Assembly (NCBI RefSeq): GCF_004283755.1
Contig: NZ_SHMH01000002.1
Span: 62,001 to 126,000, forward strand
Origin: Pseudoxanthomonas winnipegensis
GTDB taxonomy: Bacteria; Pseudomonadota; Gammaproteobacteria; Xanthomonadales; Xanthomonadaceae
Reading direction: 5' to 3'
Length of the DNA: 64,000 nucleotides
The notes under the pieces were generated by a model. The model was not told the DNA's origin. It was given only the letters and a program-made list of their open reading frames with translations, and searched no databases. Made by a program: the position numbers and the translations under genes. Below, in pieces: positions 57,048 to 64,000 of this stretch. Position 1 is the first letter of the stretch, and each line of letters begins with the position of its first letter.

Positions 57048-57623
57048 ATGACCGTCGACCTGCCGCAACTGCTGTTCTGGATCGCCTGCGCCGCGTGGTG
57101 GGCGGTGGAAGTGTTCATCAGCCACCGGCGCCGCAGTCAGGACGATCCGGCGCGCGACGGCGGCACGCTGCGCATGCTGTGGACGGTGCTGTACGCGGCG
57201 ATCGTCGTCGGCGTGGTGCTGAGCGTGCTGGGCATCGGCCGCTGGCCGCCGGGATGGCGCCTGCCGCTGCTGTGGACCGGCACGGCGATGGTGGTCGGCG
57301 GGCTGGCGTTCCGGCTGTGGGCGATCGCGGTGCTGGGGCGGCAGTTCACGGTGGATGTGGGCATCCAGCCCGGCCATGCGCTGATCACCGCCGGGCCGTA
57401 TCGCTGGTTGCGCCATCCTTCCTACACCGGCGCGCTGGCGTGCTTCTACGGCCTGGGCGTGGGCCTGGGCAGCTGGGCCTCGCTGGCGGTGATCGCGCTG
57501 GCGGCCACGGCGGCCTTCGCCCGCCGCATGCGGGTGGAGGAAGCGGTGCTGGCCCAGGCCTTCGGCGCGGCCTGGGACGCGCACGCTCGCCGGACGTGGA
57601 AGGCGTGGCCTGGCGTGTGGTGA
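57048..57623 (+). CDS. Isoprenylcysteine carboxyl methyltransferase (ICMT) family protein
   Basis: A 191-residue membrane methyltransferase-like protein with four or five helices. The conserved SAM-binding end is visible as TAGPYRWLRHPSYTGALACF and RMRVEEAVLAQAFG, as in ICMT/phospholipid-methyltransferase homologues. Bacteria do not prenylate proteins in the eukaryotic way, so the substrate is unknown (possibly a lipid or isoprenoid). Its TGA is immediately followed by an LldR-like operator half-site. Confidence 0.85.
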   Translation: MTVDLPQLLFWIACAAWWAVEVFISHRRRSQDDPARDGGTLRMLWTVLYAAIVVGVVLSVLGIGRWPPGWRLPLLWTGTAMVVGGLAFRLWAIAVLGRQFTVDVGIQPGHALITAGPYRWLRHPSYTGALACFYGLGVGLGSWASLAVIALAATAAFARRMRVEEAVLAQAFGAAWDAHARRTWKAWPGVW

Positions 57624-57723
57624 TTGGTCAGACCTCTTGAGGCGATAATCGTCGCGATTGACATTGCGCGAGTAGGGGGCGCCTAATTTAGGCCAGGCCG
57701 GGCGTTATTTGGTATGACCAATT
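57624..57723 (+). promoter_or_regulatory. lldR-lldD-dld promoter with two LldR-like operators
   Basis: Operator-like dyads TTGGT-CAG-ACC (57624-57634, imperfect) and TTGGT-ATG-ACCAA (57709-57721, within 57707-57723) resemble the TTGGTnnnACCAA sites of FadR-type LldR proteins. They flank a possible promoter TTGACA (57658-57663) and TAATTT (57684-57689, 20-base spacer). Centre spacing is about 86 bases, compatible with looping as described for E. coli lldPRD. Confidence 0.62.
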
Positions 57724-57805
57724 GAGTGGCGATCGCACGCAGGTGCGGCGCGCCCCCGGCCGATGGGACGGGCGAGGGCGCCCGGCCACCGCCGCGAGTC
57801 CTGCC

Positions 57806-58621
57806 ATGCCCCGATCCCACCCCGTGTCCGCCGATGCCACGCCCGGTGCCACGCGCCCGGCCGAGCGCGTCCCCGACCGCGTGGCGGCCCAGCTGCGCGC
57901 GCTGATCGACCGCCGCGGGCTCAAGCCCGGCGAGCGCCTGCCGGCCGAACGCGCCCTGGCCCTCGAACTGGCGGTCTCGCGTTCGGCCCTGCGCGAGGGC
58001 ATCGCCCAGCTGGCCAGCCAGGGCCTGCTGGTCAGCCGGATCGGCGGCGGCACCTATGTGCGCGCGCCGGCGCCGCTGGACGCGGCCCTGGATGCGCAGC
58101 TGGCGCCGTACCTGCCGCTGTTCCAGGGCGACCCGGAATACCGCTTCGACGTGCTGGAGATCCGCCACGCGCTGGAAGGCGCCACCGCCTGGCACGCGGC
58201 CCAGCGCGCGACCGAGGCCGACCGCGCGCGCATCGCCGCCGCCTTCGAGGCGCTGCTGGCCGCGCACGAGCAGGGCGACGCGGCCCGCCAGGCCCAGGCC
58301 GATGCGGACTTCCACCTGGCCATCGCCGAGGCCTCGCACAACCTGGTACTGCTGCAGGTCATGCGCGCGCTGTTCCGGCTGCTGCAGTCCAACATCTCGC
58401 AGAACCGCGAGAAGCTCTATACCTCGCCGCAGACCTTCGCACCGCTGCTGGCCCAGCACCGCGCGCTTAAGGACGCGGTACTGGCCGGCGATGCCGACCG
58501 CGCGCGCCATGCCGCGCACGAGCACCTGGCCTTCGTGCACGGCTCGCTCAAGACCCTCGACGAGGACGAGGCGCGTCGCGCCCGCGCCTCGCGCCTCCCG
58601 CCGGACCGCCCGCTGCCATGA
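57806..58621 (+). CDS. lldR: FadR/GntR-family regulator of lactate use (LldR-like)
   Basis: A 271-residue regulator with a winged HTH (about 20-85: [20 protein letters not shown] then [20 protein letters not shown]) and an FCD ligand domain (about 105-250; [15 protein letters not shown], metal/ligand His). Gene order and the operator palindromes identify it as LldR-like; in E. coli it represses without lactate and activates with it. ATG 57806 chosen by conservation. Stop overlaps the lldD start (ATGA). Confidence 0.88.
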   Translation: MPRSHPVSADATPGATRPAERVPDRVAAQLRALIDRRGLKPGERLPAERALALELAVSRSALREGIAQLASQGLLVSRIGGGTYVRAPAPLDAALDAQLAPYLPLFQGDPEYRFDVLEIRHALEGATAWHAAQRATEADRARIAAAFEALLAAHEQGDAARQAQADADFHLAIAEASHNLVLLQVMRALFRLLQSNISQNREKLYTSPQTFAPLLAQHRALKDAVLAGDADRARHAAHEHLAFVHGSLKTLDEDEARRARASRLPPDRPLP

Positions 58622-59781
58622 TCATCGCCTCCTCTACCGATTACCGCGCCGCCGCGCAGCGCCGGCTGCCGCCGTTCCTGTTCCACTACGCCGACGGCGG
58701 CGCCTACGCCGAGCGCACGCTGGCGCGCAACGTGACCGACCTGGGCGAGATCGCGCTGCGCCAGCGCGTGCTCAAGGACATGTCGCGGCTGGACCTGTCC
58801 ACCACGCTGTTCGGCGAGACCCTGGCCATGCCGGTGGTGCTGGGGCCGGTGGGCCTGACCGGCATGTTCGCCCGCCGCGGCGAGGTCCAGGCCGCGCAGG
58901 CCGCCGCGCGCAAGGGCATCCCCTTCACCCTGTCCACCGTGTCGGTGTGTCCCATCGAGGAGGTCGCGCCGACGCTGATGCGGCCGATGTGGTTCCAGCT
59001 GTACGTGCTCAAGGACCGCGGTTTCATGCGCCACGCGCTGGAGCGCGCGCAGGCCGCCGGCGTCAGGACGCTGGTGTTCACCGTGGACATGCCGGTGCCC
59101 GGCGCGCGCTATCGCGACCTGCACTCGGGCATGAGCGGGCCGAACGCGGCACTGCGCCGCTACTGGCAGTCGCTGACCCATCCGCGCTGGGCGTGGGACG
59201 TGGGCCTGCACGGCCGCCCGCACGACCTGGGCAATGTCTCGCGCTACCTCGGCAAGCCGACCGGGCTGGAGGACTACATCGGCTGGCTGGCGGCCAACTT
59301 CGATCCGTCGATCTCGTGGAAGGACCTGGAGTGGATCCGCGAGTTCTGGAAGGGCCCGATGCTGATCAAGGGCATCCTCGATGCGGACGACGCGCGCGAT
59401 GCGGTGCGCTTCGGCGCCGACGGCATCGTGGTGTCCAACCATGGCGGGCGCCAGCTCGACGGCGTGCTGTCCAGCGCACGCGCGCTGCCGGCCATCGCCG
59501 ATGCGGTCAAGGGCGACATCAAGCTGCTGGCCGACTCCGGCATCCGCACCGGCCTGGACGTGGTGCGCATGCTCGCCCTGGGCGCCGATGCGGTGCTGCT
59601 GGGCCGGGCCTGGCTGTACGCGCTGGCCGCGGCCGGCGGCGCAGGCGTGGAGCATCTGCTGGGCCTGATCGAGAAGGAGATGCGCGTGGCCATGACGCTC
59701 ACCAGCACGTGCAGCATCGCCGACATGGGCCCGCACATGCTGGTGCCCGCCGACGCGCTGCCGGCCGACCGCCTGCCGTGA
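58618..59781 (+). CDS. lldD: FMN-dependent L-lactate dehydrogenase
   Basis: A 387-residue alpha-hydroxy-acid oxidase-family flavoenzyme that oxidises L-lactate to pyruvate and feeds electrons to the respiratory quinone pool. It begins [20 protein letters not shown] and contains [27 protein letters not shown] and the catalytic-base segment [12 protein letters not shown], with FMN-phosphate residues in [20 protein letters not shown]. Coupled at both ends: ATGA with lldR and GTGA with dld (59778-59781). Confidence 0.96.
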   Translation: MIIASSTDYRAAAQRRLPPFLFHYADGGAYAERTLARNVTDLGEIALRQRVLKDMSRLDLSTTLFGETLAMPVVLGPVGLTGMFARRGEVQAAQAAARKGIPFTLSTVSVCPIEEVAPTLMRPMWFQLYVLKDRGFMRHALERAQAAGVRTLVFTVDMPVPGARYRDLHSGMSGPNAALRRYWQSLTHPRWAWDVGLHGRPHDLGNVSRYLGKPTGLEDYIGWLAANFDPSISWKDLEWIREFWKGPMLIKGILDADDARDAVRFGADGIVVSNHGGRQLDGVLSSARALPAIADAVKGDIKLLADSGIRTGLDVVRMLALGADAVLLGRAWLYALAAAGGAGVEHLLGLIEKEMRVAMTLTSTCSIADMGPHMLVPADALPADRLP

Positions 59782-61469
59782 GCGCGCGCGGCGACGCGGC
59801 CCTGCTCGACACGCTGCGCGGCATCGTCGGCCGCCGCCACGTGCTGACCGACGACAAGCGCACGCGCCGCTTCCGCAAGGGCCAGCGCTTCGGCGAAGGG
59901 CCGGTGCTGGCGGTGGTCCAGCCGGGCACGCTGGTCGAGCAGTGGCGCGTGCTGCAGGCCGCCGTGGCCGCCGATGTGATCGTGATCCTGCAGGCCGCCA
60001 ATACTGGCCTGACCGGCGGCTCGACGCCCGATGGCCAGGACTACGAGCGACCGGTCCTGCTGCTCAGCACGCTGCGCCTGACCGGGGTGCAGCTGATCAA
60101 CGACGGCGCCCAGGTGGTGTGCCTGCCCGGGGCCACGCTGGATGCGCTGGAGCGCGCGCTGGCGCCGCTGGGGCGCGAACCGCATTCGGTGATCGGCTCG
60201 TCCTGCATCGGTGCCTCGGTGCTGGGCGGGGTATGCAACAACTCCGGCGGTGCGCTGGTGCGGCGCGGCCCGGCCTATACCGAGCTGGCCCTGTACGCGC
60301 AGCTGGGCGCCGACGGCGTGCTGCGCCTGGTCAACCACTTAGGCATCGCGCTGGGCGAGGACCCGGAGGACATGCTCATGCGGCTGCAGGCCGGGCGCTA
60401 CACCGCGGCCGATATCGTCAACGATCCGACCAGGGCCGCCTCGGACCACACCTATGCCGCGCATGTGCGCCAGGTCGATGCCGCCACGCCGGCGCGCTTC
60501 AACGCCGACCCGACGCGGCTGCACGAGGCCTCGGGCTCGGCCGGCAAGCTGGCGCTGTTCGCCGTGCGCCTGGATACCTTCCCGATGGAGGACACGGTGG
60601 TGTTCTACGTCGGCAGCAACGCGCCGGACGACCTCACCGCCGTGCGCCGCCATCTGCTGACCGCGCTGCCGTCGCTGCCGGTGGCCGGCGAGTACATCCA
60701 TCGCGACGCCTACGACATCGGCGAGCGCTACGGCAAGGACGCCTTCCTGCTGATCGACCGCCTCGGCACCGCGCGCGTGCCCAGGGCGTTCGCGCTGAAG
60801 AGCCGCGTCGATGCGTTCTTCGAGCGGCTGGGGCTGCACGGAGTCAGCGACCGCGCGCTGCAGTGCCTGGCCGGCCTGCTGCCGCCTCACCTGCCGCGGC
60901 GCATGAGCGAGTTCCGCGCGCGTTTCGAGCACCACCTGCTGATCCGCGTGGCCCAGGACAGCGCCCAGGCGACCGCCGCCTTCCTGCGCGCCTACTTCGC
61001 CGGGCGCGAGGGCGACTGGTTCCAGTGCGATGCGGAGGAGGGGCGCAAGGCCTTCCTGCACCGCTTCGCCATCGCCGGCGCGGCGATCCGCTACCGCCAG
61101 GTGCACCGCGACCGCGTCGAGGACATCGTCGCGCTCGATATCGCCCTGCGCCGCGACGACCGCGACTGGGTCGAAACCCTGCCCGCGGACCTGGACGACC
61201 AGCTGATCGCCAAGCTCTACTACGGCCACTTCTTCTGCCACGTGTTCCACCAGGACTACATCGCGCGCAAGGGCAGCGACCCGCTGGCGATCGAGCATGC
61301 GATGTGGAAGCGCCTGGACGCGCGCGGCGCCGAATACCCGGCCGAGCACAACGTCGGCCACCTCTACCGCGCCAAGCCGGCGCTGGCCGCCTTTTACCGC
61401 CAGCTCGACCCGACGAACCGCTTCAACCCCGGCATCGGCCAGACGCCGCGAGGGCGCGGGTGGGTGTAG
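59778..61469 (+). CDS. dld: Quinone-dependent D-lactate dehydrogenase
   Basis: A 563-residue FAD enzyme of the E. coli Dld type: FAD-binding PCMH region ([60 protein letters not shown]) and the Dld membrane-binding C-terminal half ([40 protein letters not shown]). It oxidises D-lactate at the inner membrane. GTG start at 59778 overlaps the lldD stop. With lldD it lets the cell use both lactate isomers. No lactate permease gene is in the operon. Confidence 0.95.
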   Translation: MSARGDAALLDTLRGIVGRRHVLTDDKRTRRFRKGQRFGEGPVLAVVQPGTLVEQWRVLQAAVAADVIVILQAANTGLTGGSTPDGQDYERPVLLLSTLRLTGVQLINDGAQVVCLPGATLDALERALAPLGREPHSVIGSSCIGASVLGGVCNNSGGALVRRGPAYTELALYAQLGADGVLRLVNHLGIALGEDPEDMLMRLQAGRYTAADIVNDPTRAASDHTYAAHVRQVDAATPARFNADPTRLHEASGSAGKLALFAVRLDTFPMEDTVVFYVGSNAPDDLTAVRRHLLTALPSLPVAGEYIHRDAYDIGERYGKDAFLLIDRLGTARVPRAFALKSRVDAFFERLGLHGVSDRALQCLAGLLPPHLPRRMSEFRARFEHHLLIRVAQDSAQATAAFLRAYFAGREGDWFQCDAEEGRKAFLHRFAIAGAAIRYRQVHRDRVEDIVALDIALRRDDRDWVETLPADLDDQLIAKLYYGHFFCHVFHQDYIARKGSDPLAIEHAMWKRLDARGAEYPAEHNVGHLYRAKPALAAFYRQLDPTNRFNPGIGQTPRGRGWV

Positions 61470-61569
61470 GGGGCGGAGATGGGGGGATGAAGGGAGGAGT
61501 GAGCGGAAAGGAGTGAGGAGTGAGCAGGAGCCGCGTGTGGGCGGATCTGCGTGGCCTTGCGCCTCCCGG

Positions 61570-61916
61570 CTCTTGCTCCCGACATCCAAGCGCGACACCC
61601 AACGCCGTCATTCCCGCGAAAGCGGGAATCCATGGACGTTGACGCTTCGGCGCGAAAGTCGCTGGATTCCCGCTTTCGCGGGAATGACGATGGTGAGCTC
61701 CGAGGCGGTACTGAGCAGGTGGCGCTGAGATTGCAAAAAAGAGCGAGCAAGCGCCCCGCGTGCGCGCACCTTCCCACTCGGCGCCCGCTTCCTGACTGAG
61801 CTCGCTTCCGACGTCCAAGCGCGATGTTCAACGACGTCATTCCCGCGAACGCGGGAATCCAGTGCCTTTCAAGCGGCAGCTAACGTCCATGGATTCCCGC
61901 TGTCGCGGGAATGACG
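61570..61916. repeat. Duplicated unit with four 27-bp inverted repeats (dRS3-like)
   Basis: Four copies of a 27-base repeat with core ATTCCCGCGAAAGCGGGAAT: 61607-61633 (+), 61664-61690 (inverted, exact), 61835-61861 (+, one change) and 61890-61916 (inverted, one change). Each pair encloses about 30 bases. Sequence left of each pair is also shared (CATCCAAGCGCGA at about 61585; CGTCCAAGCGCGA at about 61812), so a unit of about 120 bases has been duplicated. The core resembles the ATTCCC-N8-GGGAAT repeats of Neisseria and other proteobacteria. The remaining bases of the 510-base dld-tyrB gap hold no gene; GGAGTGAG-type short direct repeats occur at about 61494-61526. Confidence 0.85.
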
Positions 61917-61979
61917 GTGAGTGAGAGGTGATAAGTAAGACATCCGCTCACTCCTCACCCTCGCCTCACCCACGCACGG

Positions 61980-63197
61980 CTAGCCCTTGACCACCTGGGC
62001 GATGGCCTGGGCGACGCGCTCCAGGTTGCCGGCGTTGAGCGCGGCCACGCAGATGCGGCCGGAGCCGATGGCGTAGATGGCGTGTTCCTCGCGCAGGCGG
62101 TCCACCTGGTCCCGGGTCAGGCCCGAGTAGCTGAACATGCCGGCCTGCTTGGAGATGAAGCCGAAGTCGCCGGCACCGGCGTCGGCCAGCTTCTGCACCA
62201 GGCCCGCGCGCAGCGAGTGGATGCGCTCGCGCATGGCGGTCAGCTCGTCTTCCCACTCCGCGCGCAGCTCGGGGTTGTTCAGCACACCGGCCACCAGGGC
62301 GGCGCCGTGCGTGGACGGGCTGGAGTAGATGGTGCGGATGATGCGCTTGACGTGCGACTGCACGGCCTTGGCCTGCTCGGCGGTGGCCGCCACGATCGAC
62401 AGCGCGCCCACGCGCTCGCCGTACAGCGAGAACGACTTGGAGTACGAGCTGGCGACGATGAAATCGCTGATGCCGGCGTCGACGATCACCTGCAGCGCGG
62501 CCGAGTCCTCGCGGATGCCCTTGTCGAAGCCCTGGTAGGCCAGGTCGATGAAGGGGAACAGGTCGCCGTCCTTCAACACCTGCGCCACCTGCTTCCACTG
62601 CTCGACGGTGAGGTCGGCGCCGGTGGGGTTGTGGCAGCACGCGTGCAGCAGCACGGTGGTCTTGGGCTTGAGCGCCTTCAGGTCGGCCAGCATGCCGGCG
62701 AAGTCCACCCCTTGGGTGGCCGCGTCGAAATAGGTGTACTCGCCGACCTCGAAGCCGGCGGCCTCGAACACGGCGCGGTGGTTCTCCCACGAGGGCTTGC
62801 TCAGCGCTAGGGTGGCGTGCGGCAGCAGTTTGCGCAGGGTCTCGGCGCCCACGCGCAGCGCACCGCTGCCGCCGACGGTTTGGGTGGTGGCCACGCGGCC
62901 GGCGGCCAGCAGCGGCGAATCCTTGCCGAACAGCAGCTCGCGGGTGGCCTGGGTGTAGGCCGGCAGGCCGTCGATCGGCAGGTAGCCGCGCGGCTTGGCC
63001 TCCAGCGCCAGGGCTTCCTCGACCTTGGCCACGGCCTTGAGCAGCGGGATGCGGCCGGTTTCGTCGTAGTAGATGCCCACGCCCAGATTGACCTTGCCCG
63101 GGCGGGGATCGTGGTTGTAGGCCTCGGTCAGGCCCAGGATGGGATCGCCCGGGACCTGTTCAACGGATGCAAAAGAAGACACGGCGTGACTCGACAT
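61980..63197 (-). CDS. tyrB: Aromatic/aspartate aminotransferase (class I)
   Basis: A 405-residue PLP enzyme of aminotransferase subgroup Ia: DPILGLTEAYNHDPRPGKVN, NLGVGIYYDETGRIPLLKAV, HACCHNPTGADLT, DLAYQGFDKG and the PLP-lysine region VASSYSKSFSLYGERVGAL. It interconverts aspartate or aromatic amino acids with their 2-oxo acids; TyrB and AspC cannot be told apart from sequence alone by eye. ATG 63197 fits the family; the upstream sequence is the complement of a Shine-Dalgarno, so initiation signals are poor. Confidence 0.92.
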   Translation of the reverse strand: MSSHAVSSFASVEQVPGDPILGLTEAYNHDPRPGKVNLGVGIYYDETGRIPLLKAVAKVEEALALEAKPRGYLPIDGLPAYTQATRELLFGKDSPLLAAGRVATTQTVGGSGALRVGAETLRKLLPHATLALSKPSWENHRAVFEAAGFEVGEYTYFDAATQGVDFAGMLADLKALKPKTTVLLHACCHNPTGADLTVEQWKQVAQVLKDGDLFPFIDLAYQGFDKGIREDSAALQVIVDAGISDFIVASSYSKSFSLYGERVGALSIVAATAEQAKAVQSHVKRIIRTIYSSPSTHGAALVAGVLNNPELRAEWEDELTAMRERIHSLRAGLVQKLADAGAGDFGFISKQAGMFSYSGLTRDQVDRLREEHAIYAIGSGRICVAALNAGNLERVAQAIAQVVKG

Positions 63198-63425
63198 GGC
63201 GGGAGGAAGGGGGCGCGACGCGGCGCGTTCCGCGTGCCGGCGGCGATGGCCCCCGGCGCGCGAAAGGGCGCCAATCGTAGCAGGCGCGGGCAAGCGCAGA
63301 GCGCGCAACGGCGCGGGTTTGTCCCATCCTGCGGTGGTTGCGGGCGACACCATTCAGCCGTGCGACGCGATTGAAGCCGGCCTGGCCGGGGACCACACTG
63401 GGGGCCCGCCCCGCCGGAGCCGCCC

Positions 63426-63728
63426 ATGCACTTCCTGCTGTTCTACCAGACCGCCCCGGACTACCTGCAGCGCCGCCCGCTGCATCGGGCCGCCCATCTG
63501 GCCTATGCGCGCCAGGCGGTGGCGCGCGGCGAGCTGGTGCTGGGCGGTGCGGTCGGCGATCCGCCCGAGTCGGCGCTGCTGCTGTTCCAGGGCGAGGACG
63601 ACAGTGCTGCGCGGCGTTTCGCCGAAGGCGATCCCTACGTGGTCGAGGGCATCGTCGCCAGCTGGACGGTGAGGCCGTGGACCACGGTGGTTGGCGCCGA
63701 CGCGGCGCATCGTGTGCCGCTCGGCTAG
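63426..63728 (+). CDS. YciI-like protein
   Basis: A 100-residue ferredoxin-like fold protein, MHFLLFYQTAPDYLQRRPLH with RAAHLAYARQAVARGELVLG and PESALLLFQGEDDSAARRFA, typical of the YciI family, whose conserved His-Asp pair suggests an enzymatic role that is still unproven. Lies directly upstream of a small membrane-protein gene on the same strand. Confidence 0.88.
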   Translation: MHFLLFYQTAPDYLQRRPLHRAAHLAYARQAVARGELVLGGAVGDPPESALLLFQGEDDSAARRFAEGDPYVVEGIVASWTVRPWTTVVGADAAHRVPLG

Positions 63729-63741
63729 CGGCGCGCGCGCG

Positions 63742-63945
63742 ATGGACACCGCGAATCTGGTGTGGGGGTTGCTGTTCGGCGCGATCGGAAGCGGCTATCT
63801 GGTGTATGGGGTGCGGCAGCGGGCGCTGGTGCCGGCGTTGTGTGGCTTGGCGTTGGGGGTGTTCACTTGGTTTGTGGATAGCGCTTGGGTGACGGTAGTG
63901 ATGGGATTGGGGTTGATGGCCGTGCCGTACTTCGTGCGGTTCTGA
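63742..63945 (+). CDS. Small conserved membrane protein
   Basis: A 67-residue protein, almost entirely hydrophobic, with two or three helices (about 5-20, 27-42 and 45-62): MDTANLVWGLLFGAIGSGYL ... ALCGLALGVFTWFVDSAWV. Similar proteins occur across xanthomonads, sometimes mislabelled as amino acid transport proteins. Start at ATG 63742, 14 bases after the YciI gene. The last 55 bases of the window show nothing further. Confidence 0.75.
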   Translation: MDTANLVWGLLFGAIGSGYLVYGVRQRALVPALCGLALGVFTWFVDSAWVTVVMGLGLMAVPYFVRF

Positions 63946-64000
63946 TGGCGTGCTTCGGTGCACCCGCGTCGGCGCTTTGAGTAAGGCGCGCGCCTGCGGC

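Overview
The window is GC-rich DNA from the replication-origin region of a Xanthomonadaceae gammaproteobacterium (the Xanthomonas / Stenotrophomonas / Pseudoxanthomonas / Luteimonas group; genus not resolved). Three things point there: DnaA begins [14 protein letters not shown] as in Xanthomonas; the order rpmH-rnpA-yidC-mnmE | dnaA-dnaN-recF-gyrB ... tonB-exbB-exbD-exbD ... pdxJ is the one remembered from that family; and a pair of GTAG-type REP units like those of Stenotrophomonas sits near the left edge. No rRNA, tRNA, CRISPR, prophage or IS element was recognised.

Layout. 1-8.3 kb: edge-truncated gene, REP pair, hrpB helicase divergent from tatD, a membrane protein, a PanE-like reductase, an OmpA-type lipoprotein and a yadGH-type ABC exporter. 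8.3-13.6 kb: ferredoxin-NADP reductase, a coupled membrane-protein/XRE pair, then a secreted TAP-like peptidase coupled to a NatAB-type ABC exporter, closed by a strong terminator. 13.6-19.2 kb (minus strand): a TonB-domain lipoprotein, mnmE, yidC, rnpA and rpmH. 19.2-26 kb: dnaA, the probable oriC, dnaN, recF and gyrB. Three parS-like palindromes lie within 1.13 kb here, two of them inside recF. 25.9-31.5 kb: two membrane-associated proteases, a TPR protein and the TonB-ExbB-ExbD1-ExbD2 system. 31.7-34.4 kb: metNIQ methionine importer and an oxidoreductase remnant. 34.4-35 kb: a non-coding island with strong foldbacks. 35-37.5 kb: pdxJ, a small membrane protein and cardiolipin synthase.

37.7-46.9 kb is a plus-strand catabolic region. 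Alcohol dehydrogenase, AMP-forming acyl-CoA ligase and aldehyde dehydrogenase could take an alcohol to an acyl-CoA. They are followed by an MCC-type carboxylase (beta and alpha subunits), a MaoC hydratase, a CitE-like lyase and a broken CoA-transferase subunit. This set resembles the mycobacterial leucine/itaconate locus with CitE as lyase more than the usual liu operon, and it stops abruptly at a truncated scoA next to a LysR-DMT transporter module.

46.9-57.6 kb holds LysR/DMT, a BON-domain protein, an arginine-deiminase-like hydrolase divergent from an AsnC regulator, a 2OG-Fe(II) dioxygenase, an APC permease, class I fructose-bisphosphatase, a NarL-type two-component system and an ICMT-like methyltransferase. 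57.8-61.5 kb is a lactate-oxidation operon (lldR-lldD-dld) with two LldR-like operators. It is followed by a duplicated set of four 27-bp inverted repeats, an aromatic/aspartate aminotransferase, a YciI protein and a small membrane protein. Genes are tightly packed, with many 4-bp ATGA/GTGA overlaps. Gene-free stretches near or above 300 bases are described individually.
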